Shown: piece after piece, positions 54,961 through 64,000 of the stretch
Position numbering within the stretch: position 1 is the first letter of the stretch
Layout: each line of letters starts with the position of its first letter
Assembly (NCBI RefSeq): GCF_905163445.1
Contig: NC_053187.1
Location: 8,618,001-8,682,000 of the forward strand
Origin: Pararge aegeria
Taxonomy: Eukaryota; Arthropoda; Insecta; Lepidoptera; Nymphalidae
Length of the DNA stretch: 64,000 nucleotides
Reading direction: 5' to 3'
Program-made: the position numbers and the translations under genes
The notes under the pieces: generated by a model
The model's database searches: none
What the model saw: only the letters and a program-made list of their open reading frames with translations
What the model was told of the DNA's origin: nothing

Positions 54961-55982
54961 ACAAAAAAAATTGAATCGATGATTGGGACGAGGGGACGAA
55001 GCAATAGTTATTTTTTTCTTATTACGTAAAATTTGGAAACACGCGATATTTAAATAGTTAAAGCTAAGCGATAAAATCAAAAGTTGAATAGGAAGTTTTT
55101 GTTGTAGTCCGGTTTGGTTAAGAACTATTACTATTAAAAGTTATCAACGTTTAGATATACTATTTATTTTTACATTTTCACTTGTATATATTTATGGACT
55201 GCTAACGAGGAATGTCATAAAAATATTAGCTCGAAATTGTGTCACTCAGGCATAATTACGTTGTGGGATCCCAAATAATGAACGCTAGAAGGATACTACA
55301 TATTTTTAGTCGAAGTTTTATATTGTCAATACTTATTACTTTTGTAAGTTTCTTACCAGTCTATTTACTATATTTTTACGTTGTAAGTTATAATTTATAG
55401 ATTTTTTTTAATAATAAATTTTGGTATATAATTTATTATCGAAGTCAGTTTTATTTTGTTAAATATTTCTAAAAAGTGACAAGATAAAAAGTAAATACAT
55501 TTTTGAAAACTCAACCTTGAATACTATGTGCTGCAACAATCTTTGAGTCGTTAAGAATTAGTATACTAAGTATTATATGAACTTTGATAAAAAATGTAAG
55601 TGTAAACTGAATACGTCTATTTTATCCTTTCGAGTGTACTGGCGTGGTGTTACGTGGTATGATTGCTCAGCAACGCATACTTACACAATAGCAGTAATCG
55701 CGGTTGATTTGCCGTCAGTTTTTGAATGTTGCTGTAATCGGTCTCTGAAACTTTCCATCAGGCATATATGGAAATGAATTGGGACCGATTAAGAATTTAC
55801 AAGGGGTATATTCTTAATCGGTCCGATCGGTCGAACAAGAAATAAAAGTAGTAGTTATGTCCGAACATAATAATAAAACAAAATGATAACCTTTTGTATT
55901 GACTCGGTTTAATATGTAGTACCGGTAGACATAAGACAAACAAGACAGCGCGTACGGTGTGGTAGTATTACAAAAATATGCA
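54961..55982. other. Noncoding region with a 15-bp hairpin
   Basis: No gene is supported. GGACCGATTAAGAAT (55782-55796) is exactly inverted at 55810-55824, with a 13-nt loop. Confidence 0.5.
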
Positions 55983-56253
55983 GTTCCATCTTCGATTCCC
56001 GGCAGGGAAATTATAATTTCTGAATTTTCTCTGATCTGGTTTTGTGGGAAGCTTTGGCCGTGGCTAGCTACCACCCTACCGACAAAGACTTGCTGCTAAG
56101 CTAATTTAGTGTTCCGGTGCAATGTCGCGTAGAAAGCTATTAGGGTTATGACTACCATACCCCCTAACAGGTTAGCCTGCTACCATCTTAGACTGCATCA
56201 TCACTTACCACTAGGTGAGATTGCAGTCACTAATTTGTAGTGGAACAAAAAAA
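55983..56253 (+). repeat. A-tailed family C copy
   Basis: 'ttctgaattttctctgatct', 'ggccgtggctagctaccacc', 'ccctaacaggttagcctgct' and 'gtgagattgcagtcacta' followed by an A-run; colinear with 3893-4147. Confidence 0.7.
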
Positions 56254-56786
56254 AATGGTCACGTTGCTTGGATATTCCCCGAGGGGTTACCTAAATGAAT
56301 ATTAATATGACGGTCAATAAGAAGTTCTTTATATTTAACGTCTAGATTTACCCACACGGAAACGGCACTGTCAAATCAGTAAAGAACAAAAATACTGTAA
56401 CAATCTATGAGACATATTTCGGAGAGTGCTCAAGAACTTCGTATTCAATTGAGTTACACCCTCATCTTTCTCCTTACCGTGCGACATGAATGGAGTCTTC
56501 AGAGTTAGTTATTATCCCTTCGACATGTTCGAAGCGTTTCGTTTCCTCATTTTTAATACGCTACGCAAAGATCTGGAACGCCCTTCCGGTTTCCGTTTTC
56601 ACCACCACCTATATAATATATGTACCTTTTAGTAAAATCAAAAGTCAATAGGCATTTTCTAGGTGAACGACAACTTAGGTTGCATTATTTGTATGTGTGA
56701 TATTTGAAAAATATAGAGCGATCTAAACCACACCTTAAAGCTACATCAATGTTGTCCTAGAAGCTAAACTTGGTACTCTAGTAGTT
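56254..56786. other. Noncoding, no gene seen
   Basis: Nothing recognised beyond AT-rich sequence. Confidence 0.4.
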
Positions 56787-56787
56787 A

Positions 56788-57412
56788 AGGGTACTATCTC
56801 ACTAGGACACCAGTGCTGGGCACCCAGTTTATTTAGTATGAATATGTAAATATGAAGCTCTATGAAGGGAGAGGGATAAAAATATAACTTCTCCCAAACC
56901 TTATCAACTCTCAGAGCACTGGAGCACAAGTGGAAATATTATCCAAATAATAATAAACGAAAACGCGTAAACTTGTCCTATTCCATGTTCCCGTGCTTTA
57001 GCAGGTGAACACGTTAATTTTATCCCAATTCAGGGGATATAATCGGGGAATATAATGTTGTTCTCCTGTCTGTCCTACTGGTTGCCTAACCTCTAATATG
57101 TAAATATGATGCGCTTACTAACCAGCGACGCTTTTGCCGTACACTGTTCTTGACACGATGACATTTACACAAGTAGCTGCACTATTGATGTTATGTGATT
57201 ATTATCATCGTGGTATAATTGTCTTTTATTTGTATAATATGTTTTTAATTAATTTTTTTGGCGCTGTACGTTTACAAAAAAACAGTGCTAACTCTTTAAA
57301 GTCTAATTCGAAATTCTCGACAATAGTGTGTTACTTGTGCTATTTGCTAGCTTAAGATACCATGGCGACGCGACTGGTGGCGCCACCATGATGTCCTAGT
57401 GAGATATTGGCC
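56788..57412. mobile_element. Possible nonautonomous element with about 20-bp inverted ends
   Basis: 'actatctcactaggacacca' near 56790 is inverted, with a few changes, as 'tgatgtcctagtgagatatt' near 57388. Inside is a block (56865-57075) that also occurs at 10435-10590. No transposase frame; a 73-codon frame inside (57134-57355) has no motif. Confidence 0.4.
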
Positions 57413-57520
57413 TTAGTCAAATCACGTTATGCCGTGCCGCTACTGTGCCGCTAGCGTTTAATTTACCAACGGTTATTAAAATTTTAAGGTCATTATTCAT
57501 TACGCCGTATTGCTACACAT

Positions 57521-57524
57521 TTAA
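57521..57524. repeat. Left TTAA target site of the piggyBac element
   Basis: TTAA directly precedes the terminal CCC of the element, as required for piggyBac insertion. Confidence 0.85.
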
Positions 57525-57704
57525 CCCGGCGCCAATGACGCTGGTGACGAGGTGATTGTATACCTTCGTAAAAAATTTTCAACACTCGCGGTGTAATTGA
57601 CTTTTCGTGTAGCTGGAGATATACCCCCCCTCTACCTGTAGCAGTGTGGTACTCAGTGCGACGCCGCCTGCGCAACGAGATACACGTGTGTTGCGGCGAA
57701 ACGG

Positions 57705-57801
57705 GTAAGTATGACCCAGCGTCATCGCTGGCGTGGTGTTTTCGTAACATATTTAAATTTCTTTATTTTAAGTTATTGTTAATTTTTCTTACGTTTTTTA
57801 G
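57705..57801 (+). other. Possible 5' UTR intron of the piggyBac transposase
   Basis: A strong donor 'gaaacgg/gtaagt' at 57705 and acceptor 'acgttttttag/atat' ending at 57801 bound 97 AT-rich bases directly upstream of the start codon. Removing it would shorten the leader without changing the protein. Confidence 0.55.
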
Positions 57802-57814
57802 ATATTTGACAAAA

Positions 57815-59617
57815 ATGGCGTTGAGGGATCATCCAGAGAGAATATTGGCGATTTTGGAAGAATCGGACTCCGATGAAAATGATCGTGATCCATATCCAGG
57901 TTCAGACGTCGAAGTGGATGACCATGTATCTGAACGCAGCCAAAGTAGCGATACTGAACAGGATGCTAACAATACAGATACGGGCTCAGAGTCCTCAGAT
58001 GACACAGGTGCGGACTCAGATGATGTCAACCTTTTGACCTTACAAAATCGACAACGGCAACACTTCAAAGGAAGGGACGGGACTATTTGGCAAAAAGCAC
58101 CGCCACGACCGAATGTACGCAGAAGATCTGAAAATATTATATGTGAGCCTCCTGGCGTAAAATCAGTTGCTCAAGAAGCCAAGACTGTGCAAGAATGCTG
58201 GAATTTATTCCTGACTCACGATATGCTGCATAAAATACAAGAATATACAAATTTGCATATACAAGAAAGAAGAGCACAGTGTGAAGATATTTCTCAACGT
58301 AGATACATGAATGAAGTGGAAATAAGTGAACTGAAAGCGTTTATTGGGCTGTTGTTTATGGCCGGATTTTATCGTTCTAATAGACAGAATTTGGAGGATT
58401 TGTGGCAAGCAGATGGTTCTGGTGTTGAAGTTTTTAGACTTACCATGTCTGTACAAAGATTTTACTTTATACAAAGCTCTCTGCGATTTGATGACAAGTC
58501 TACACGCGCTGAAAGACAAAACCTTGATAATTTGGCACCAGTGCGTGAAATTTTCGAAAAATTTGTAGAGCAGTGTAAGAAAATGTACTCTCCGGGAGAA
58601 ACTTGCACTATTGATGAAATGTTAGTGGCATTTAGAGGGCGTTGCAAATTTCGGCAATATATACCATCGAAACCAGCTAAATATGGCATCAAGATATTTG
58701 CCTTAGTGGACTCCAAAGTATTCTATATCACCAACCTGGAGATATACGCTGGTAAGCAGCCTGACGGACCCTTTTCTGTTAGCAACAAACCCTTAGACGT
58801 GGTGAATCGTATTGTGTCACCTGTCTCCAAAACTCACCGTAATCTTACTTTTGATAATTGGTTCACTAGCTACGAATTGGTGTCTCATCTACTAAATGAA
58901 CACAAGTTGACTTCAGTCGGTACCTTACGCAAGAACAAAAAACAAATTCCACCTGGATTTATAACGACGCGCGGAAAAGAGTTACACTCGTCAACTTTCG
59001 GATTTCAAAAAAATATTACACTGGTCTCTCACATCCCAAAGAAAAACAAAGTGGTCCTTTTGATGTCAAGCTTGCACCATGATAACAAAATCGATGAATC
59101 TACAGGTGTGAAGCAGAAGCCTGAAGTAATAACTTTTTATAACTCTACCAAAAGCGGAGTGGACGTAGCAGACGAGCTTTGTGCTACATATAATGTGAGC
59201 AGAAACTCTAAGAGATGGCCGCTGACGATATTCTTTGCAATGCTGAATATTTCAGGAATCAATGCAAATATAATATATCGGGCTAACAATGATAACACAC
59301 GCATAAAACGGCGACATTTCATAAAAAACTTGGCACTCAGTTTGATTCAGGACCATTTACAAATCCGAAGAGCACATGTGAATTTACCTCGACAATTACG
59401 CAAAAGGATCGCAGATTTCACTAACGAACCTACCATAGAACCACCTCAGAAAATTCCAGGAGCACGTAGAAGATGTCAGATATGCCCATCTAAAAAGGAT
59501 AAAAAAACAACGCATACTTGTCATGCTTGCCACATTTATATCTGCCCAGAACATTTGATTTCATACTGCGAAAATTGCAGCAACTCCATGTCCATAAATG
59601 AGGAATCGGAGGACTGA
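57815..59617 (+). CDS. piggyBac transposase
   Basis: A 600-aa frame starts MALRDHPERILAILEESDS at 57815 with no stops. It cuts and rejoins element ends at TTAA in the nucleus. The first 80 residues are acidic and serine-rich (the disordered N-terminus of the family). The core DDE_Tnp_1_7 domain spans about 120-510; its catalytic aspartates are D267 (TIDEML), D347 (FDNWFTS) and D450 (KSGVDVADEL), very near 268/346/447 of the founding piggyBac. The FRGRCKFRQYIPSKPAKYGI block is typical. The C-terminal cysteine-rich domain (C554, C557, C569, C572, C577, H580, C585, C588) is a zinc-binding cross-brace that binds the element ends. Length is normal (594 in piggyBac). The frame open upstream to 57644 is not used, because a plausible intron lies there. 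Domestication is possible but the intact ends argue against it. Confidence 0.94.
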   Translation: MALRDHPERILAILEESDSDENDRDPYPGSDVEVDDHVSERSQSSDTEQDANNTDTGSESSDDTGADSDDVNLLTLQNRQRQHFKGRDGTIWQKAPPRPNVRRRSENIICEPPGVKSVAQEAKTVQECWNLFLTHDMLHKIQEYTNLHIQERRAQCEDISQRRYMNEVEISELKAFIGLLFMAGFYRSNRQNLEDLWQADGSGVEVFRLTMSVQRFYFIQSSLRFDDKSTRAERQNLDNLAPVREIFEKFVEQCKKMYSPGETCTIDEMLVAFRGRCKFRQYIPSKPAKYGIKIFALVDSKVFYITNLEIYAGKQPDGPFSVSNKPLDVVNRIVSPVSKTHRNLTFDNWFTSYELVSHLLNEHKLTSVGTLRKNKKQIPPGFITTRGKELHSSTFGFQKNITLVSHIPKKNKVVLLMSSLHHDNKIDESTGVKQKPEVITFYNSTKSGVDVADELCATYNVSRNSKRWPLTIFFAMLNISGINANIIYRANNDNTRIKRRHFIKNLALSLIQDHLQIRRAHVNLPRQLRKRIADFTNEPTIEPPQKIPGARRRCQICPSKKDKKTTHTCHACHIYICPEHLISYCENCSNSMSINEESED

Positions 59618-59714
59618 TTTTATACTTACTTTTACTTTTACTTACTTACTTACTTTTTGTGATCTCTGTATTAGCATATAAAATTGTTAGTTCTTTATAA
59701 TGTTTAGGTTTAAT

Positions 59715-59720
59715 AATAAA
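59715..59720 (+). terminator. Poly(A) signal of the piggyBac transposase
   Basis: AATAAA lies about 100 bases after the stop codon at 59615-59617, within the transposon. Confidence 0.5.
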
Positions 59721-59977
59721 AAAATAACATACTATGCAAGTTATGTTTTTCAGGTTGATTTTGCATGCGTTTTTTAAAAAGTCAATAAATATTTAAGTCG
59801 TTAAATTTAATACATTTTTTATTATTCTGTCATTTACTCAAAAAACCTTAATTTCTAAAATGGTTACTAGAAATTATCAGTTCATTTAAAGATACTGTAA
59901 ATTTACCGTCTAAAGTTCGGGTAATGATGACCCGACGTCATTGGCCGCGTAATATTTTTCACGTCATTGGCGGCGGG

Positions 59978-59981
59978 TTAA
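59978..59981. repeat. Right TTAA target site of the piggyBac element
   Basis: TTAA directly follows the terminal GGG. Confidence 0.85.
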
Positions 59982-61119
59982 TAGTGAAGAATAACTTTTA
60001 TATGCTGTTTATTAATATTTCAGCTAAGGATAAGATATGATAACACTGGATATAGTACGTTCTACTCACTCTGTACCCTCTTTCTATCGGACTAATATTT
60101 CCATAGGAGAGAGAAATTTTAGATCTGACACTGACACTGAGAAAACACTATTATCTCTACATAGGAATCGAACAGATAATCAGTTAAAATATATTATAAC
60201 AATAATTACTAAGCATAGCCATATTTTGGTAGCATTTATTCACCTAGGTACTATAGGTAGGTAGCTACATGATTTTGTTTTTAATCTTTAAATCTCGAAT
60301 CTACAGGTGTGTTTAACATAAATTTATATATTAAAATATTTAATAGTCAATATCTGCTCGTATGTTATGCTTTAGTTACCGGCATTTATGCGATATAACC
60401 CTTCTATCGTTTTAAGCTGTATTTGAAATGCCTCTTTGATTAATCGTGCGAGAGAGTTTTGCTACAATTCTTTGAAGTGTAATTTCCAAGAAGAGTTGCA
60501 TTTAATTTACCGTTGGACTGATTAATGGTAGTAACTTATTAATTCTGCCCGCGGCTTTGCCCGAGCATTCTTATGACCACTTCCAAATTAATATTGTAAA
60601 TGCGAAAGTTAGAAACTTTTAGCCAGTTTTGTTCAGTTTAAAAACTTATGTACAATATAATTGGTATCATAATGTCACTATAACATATAATACAAAAGTA
60701 GTAGAGTTTTGCGATAGAACTCAAAGAAGTTCGGGGAAGTTTTCCCGCCGTGTTAATTTCGGCCGACAATCAGCATTCCCGTATTACAGTCTGAAGCGCG
60801 TGGTTGCAGGTAGTGGTATGAACGCTATGATCGCCAGTCAGACGTGCTGGACGACAGGACGAGAGTGAGATACGCAGAGGAAGAAGTGGGGTTAGCAGGC
60901 GTCGGTATGCAAATCTTCTTCCACCGTAAAAGGTACAGGAAGGGCTCTTCGTAACCGGGTATCCGTAGATGCAGGCTAAAGGGATGCCACAATAGCAAGC
61001 GGTTATGTGGTGTCTCTTTATGGCGTAGACGGCCCCGCTGGATTTAAGTGGGCATTCTAGCCTCCTGTTAGCGTGTCCCACTTACCGTTCCAGAAACAGA
61101 TTACATATTTTCAACAGAC
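59982..61119. other. Noncoding; GC-richer patch of unknown origin
   Basis: The part about 60720-61085 is less AT-rich than its flanks and gives overlapping frames on both strands, none with recognisable domains or clear splice sites. It may be an old repeat or a regulatory stretch. The short piece near 60540 ('ctgcccgcggctttgcccga') is a repeat fragment. Confidence 0.4.
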
Positions 61120-61312
61120 GTCTGGTGTCGTAGGCAGCGACTCCGCTTTCTGAGTCCATGACCGTGGGTTCGATTCCCACAACTGGGACATGTTTTTGTG
61201 ATAAACATGTATGTTTTTCAGTGTCTGGGTGTTTATCTGTATATTATAAGTACCTATCTATGTGTATTATTCATAAAAATATTCATCACTCATTTTAGTA
61301 CCCATAACACAA
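61120..61312 (+). repeat. tRNA-like SINE family D copy
   Basis: 'gcagcgactccgctttctga', then GTGGGTTCGATTCCCAC (B-box arm, about 61165-61181), 'tttttcagtgtctgggtgtt' and 'acccataacacaagctac'. It matches 53878-54118 in reverse. Confidence 0.75.
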
Positions 61313-61417
61313 GCTACTGTTACTTTCTTCTCTGCTAAAGAGGGATGTGTAAATGTTTTCCCAGCGTTAAAAAAGAGAAGAAGAAAGTGTTATGAAGATA
61401 CCTATGCTACCTACCTA

Positions 61418-61530
61418 CGCCTCAGATGGATGTACACAGGGTGTTAGTTATAGGACGTGATTCTTCAAGGTCCAGCTCTGTGTTGCTCTATGTACAGGCG
61501 ATGGTTTTCTACTAACCATCAATTAAGACA
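61418..61530 (-). repeat. Family A fragment, minus strand
   Basis: 'cgcctcagatggatgtacac', 'ttgctctatgtacaggcgat' and 'ggttttctactaaccatcaa' are the reverse complement of the family A 5' half. Confidence 0.55.
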
Positions 61531-62693
61531 GACACTTCAATTATATTTATTTGTGTACTTACTTAAATGTCTCTTGAGCTTGGAAACGAATTTTATCGAA
61601 GTTGTGATCTTGATAGATCAATGTAGAAACAAAAGACGATTGTTCGTTTAGTAGTGATTTATATAGATAATTTATATAGATAGCATTTACTATTTACTGC
61701 AGGAATTCAGGTGTAAAGATAATTATTATAAAGGAAAAAACTTGACATAAATAAAAAATAAGAACAGAGAGCTTACTATAATCGCTTGATGCAGTACTAT
61801 TTTATTATTGTAGACGTTTTCGTTTGAGTATTAGTAGAACTGTAATTTTAAAATAATAGTAAAAAGTTCAATCTACTGAATAAAATTACACTGTCAAATT
61901 GAGAGACAAACATAGTCTTTGGACTATCAAATTGGAGAGTTGGCGTCGTCCACTCCACAGTCTCGGGGAGCACTTTTATCCACCGGTTCGTCATTATTAC
62001 TAAAATCATCATCATCATTATAAATCCACCACCGGCCTACCACAGGGCACGAGTCTCAATTCAGAATGAGAATGGTTTCGGCCGTAGTCCAACACACTGG
62101 CATTGATTGGTAGATTTCACACGCCCTTGAGAACATTCATGATCACATCACTTACATGTGATATCAATTGTTATAGTTCTAACCCTCATTGGAGCAGTTT
62201 TGAGAAACCAAACTTATGACATAAAGTCATAGTCAAATATTTCTTTATCCGAAAAGGCCAATAGAAGCCACTTTTGACGCGGACGATACATACATGGTCG
62301 TGATGGCGATGGCTATATTGGTGAACTTAAAACTAAAGCTATGGGATTCTAAACGCGCTCGAGTCTAAGAAGAAGCGCACAACAAACTTAGCGGGGTAAA
62401 TGCTGGGACATATGCAACCTGTGCTCAGCCGGGGCATTAATAGGCTGATGATGGTTCATGATTCCTTTAACACGTTTAGTAGGTACTAACTAGTATTCAT
62501 AGATGTAACTTGAAAAATAAATTGATAAATGAAGGATTTTATACAAACTTTCATCCATTTAACCCTGTTAGGGTTGGAATTTACAAAAATAATTTCTAAG
62601 CGGACGCAAACGTTGTAATAACTATCTGAGTGCAAAATTTCAGCCCGATCCGTCAAGTGGTTAGAGCTGTGAGTTGATATCTATTGTCAGTCA
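61531..62693. other. Noncoding with family B and LINE 3' fragments
   Basis: A minus-strand family B fragment is at about 62010-62130 ('accggcctaccacagggcac'), and a LINE 3' UTR fragment at about 62335-62400 ('gattctaaacgcgctcgagt') is related to 12147-12320. No gene seen. Confidence 0.45.
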
Positions 62694-62716
62694 GTATATA
62701 TACATATATCTATATA

Positions 62717-62770
<54 letters not shown>

Positions 62771-62783
62771 TATATAGATATAT
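62694..62783. repeat. (TA)n microsatellite with CATA interruptions
   Basis: About 90 bases of alternating T and A, broken by three 'cata' steps and one 'gata', largely self-complementary. The open frame across it is an artefact of the repeat. Confidence 0.95.
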
Positions 62784-63900
62784 GTCGCGTGATTGGCTGC
62801 TAATATTTTCTATGTACTACGTAGTGTACATTGTGAAGCATACATTACAGAATTGAACTTATTGCAACTGGTATGGCCACTTAAATCACATTGAGCCTTT
62901 GTTTACACCAAACGTAATGTTTTATTGATTTTCATAAATACTCAACTTCTCGCTCACACCGAACTTATAATATATTTTACGAAAGCAACTGAATAAATTA
63001 ATTACCTTCAACATAATACAAGTAGGTGCCTTTTACAAATTAACGTATATAAGATATATGTCAATGTGACCTATTAATAGAGTATTAACTAATGCTCACG
63101 CCAAGATTATTCCCTTAGCTTACTTATAATTTATTAGTCAAAGTCATTCCATCTCAATTATTAATATATAGACTTGAATGTAAACACGCCATGTTAGCAC
63201 GCCTTCAGCTGAATTAACTGGGTCACATGGGATGTGACTGCTTCGCTTAAAAACAATTACAACAGTTCCATCTAACAATAGTCGGGTTAAATTTTAATGC
63301 AAATGATTGTCAAGGTACCGAAATTCTATAGCAAGCGCGGTTAGTGCCTCTATTTTGATGCTTTCTCCATGGCAACTATATCTACTTCTGTAATAAGTAC
63401 TTCAGAAAAAAATCTGATGCTTTTCACAAAATGATTTAATTAATTAATTTCTATCAAATGCACTTTCTGCAAAATATTATTCGTTAGTTGAAAGTATTTT
63501 ACCTAACACATTATGTAATTGTTGAACAATCTTATAGAAATTTATTTATGGGGTTTTGTTGAAAGATTATTTAAGTAGTTATGTAGTACTGACTTTGAAC
63601 ATTACAAAAATATTTCTGATCGTTAACTTGGAATTCTGAGATAAGTTATTTGTTCAACTATTTCTACTTCTACTAAAAAGAGTATGTCTTTATAAGTTTT
63701 TAAATTTTGCTTGCTTTGTTAGCATGTGAATAAAGGACGATATTTTGTGTAAAAATACGAATGTTCCTGAGAACCACTAAGGAATTAGAAGTCGATTGGT
63801 TGCTTCGTAAAGATGTGAAGGAAGAAAAACCAAACAACAAAAAACTTTCGCACTTATGTTACTAGACATTATTAAAATTAAAAAAATTTCAAATGTACTT
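62784..63900. other. Noncoding, no gene seen
   Basis: AT-rich; the only recognised item is a decayed repeat end near 63760-63870 ('aacaaaaaactttcgcactt'). Confidence 0.4.
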
Positions 63901-64000
63901 TATAAGCACATTTGAAACGTCAAGTATGAATGATTTGTGTGAGCACCGGTTCGGAAAGCAAATTAGCAACAAGGTCCGTATAACATGCGATGAAAAAAAT
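63901..64000 (-). repeat. LINE 3' UTR fragment running off the window
   Basis: 'acatttgaaacgtcaagtat' and 'gcaccggttcggaaagcaaa' are the complement of 29510-29580 of the LINE. The element may continue beyond the right edge. Confidence 0.6.

Larger units (their letters stand above)
57525..59977 (+). mobile_element. Complete piggyBac-superfamily transposon, about 2.45 kb
   Basis: The left end CCCGGCGCCAATGACG and the right end CGTCATTGGCGGCGGG are inverted repeats matching at 15 of 16 positions, and both sides are flanked by TTAA. A second internal copy of the motif (GACGTCATTGGCCGCG, 59934-59949) lies near the right end only, so the ends are asymmetric, as in the founding piggyBac. The element carries one intact transposase gene. 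piggyBac transposons excise precisely and restore TTAA. Intact ends plus an open transposase suggest a young, possibly active copy. Confidence 0.92.

Noticed and set aside
57644..57814. 57-codon N-terminal extension of the piggyBac transposase
   Set aside because: It starts at a GTG, covers a likely intron and a hydrophobic AT-rich stretch, and is not needed: the ATG at 57815 gives the usual family length.
60770..61081. 103-codon minus-strand frame
   Set aside because: No domain, no clear splice sites, and overlapping open frame on the other strand; left as unassigned GC-richer DNA.
62674..62856. Open frame across the (TA)n tract
   Set aside because: The peptide is simple Y-I alternation produced by the microsatellite.
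1..64000. CRISPR arrays, operons, bacterial contamination
   Set aside because: No regularly spaced direct repeats of that kind, no dense collinear coding, and eukaryotic introns, poly(A) signals and insect-type retroelements throughout.

Overview
The window looks like lepidopteran (butterfly or moth) nuclear DNA. It is AT-rich, has very few host coding sequences, and is full of interspersed repeats that recur in both orientations. Several of these repeats have features I associate with Lepidoptera: a repeat starting near 'gctgttgcccgcgacttcg', SINE-like units with a tRNA-type B box, and LINE 3' ends with short (TGAATTT) or (GATGAT) tails. No bacterial genes, CRISPR arrays, rRNAs or functional tRNAs were seen. 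Species cannot be named from sequence alone.

Host genes. One complete single-exon gene lies at 2353-3723 (minus): a pickpocket-type DEG/ENaC sodium channel with TATA box and poly(A) signal. A second, unrecognised proline-rich gene is suggested on the minus strand at about 32536-33605. It has one large GC-rich exon and one 189-bp exon with good splice sites and compatible phase. A further weak minus-strand exon candidate is at 30672-30765.

Mobile elements. Two DNA transposons appear structurally complete. The first is a hAT element at 16090-20369, with an 8-bp target duplication, 15-bp terminal inverted repeats, subterminal repeats and a two-exon BED/transposase gene. The second is a piggyBac element at 57525-59977, flanked by TTAA, with an intact 600-aa transposase that keeps all three catalytic aspartates and a cysteine-rich C-terminus. 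A nearly full coding CR1/jockey-group LINE lies at about 25920-29620; it has one frameshift and a changed endonuclease catalytic residue. Remnants include a Penelope-like C-terminus (about 32000-32300), a second copy of the LINE split by a younger repeat (37363-38290), other LINE 3' ends, several MITE-like units, and a near-identical 318-bp duplicated block (51651-51968 and 52805-53122).

The rest is intergenic or intronic repeat-rich DNA. I did not find a clearly new biological system. The most useful leads are the two intact transposons, a possible BED-only truncated product of the hAT gene, the unrecognised proline-rich gene, several compact hairpins, and a 33-bp in-frame coding-like tandem repeat at about 36061-36200.
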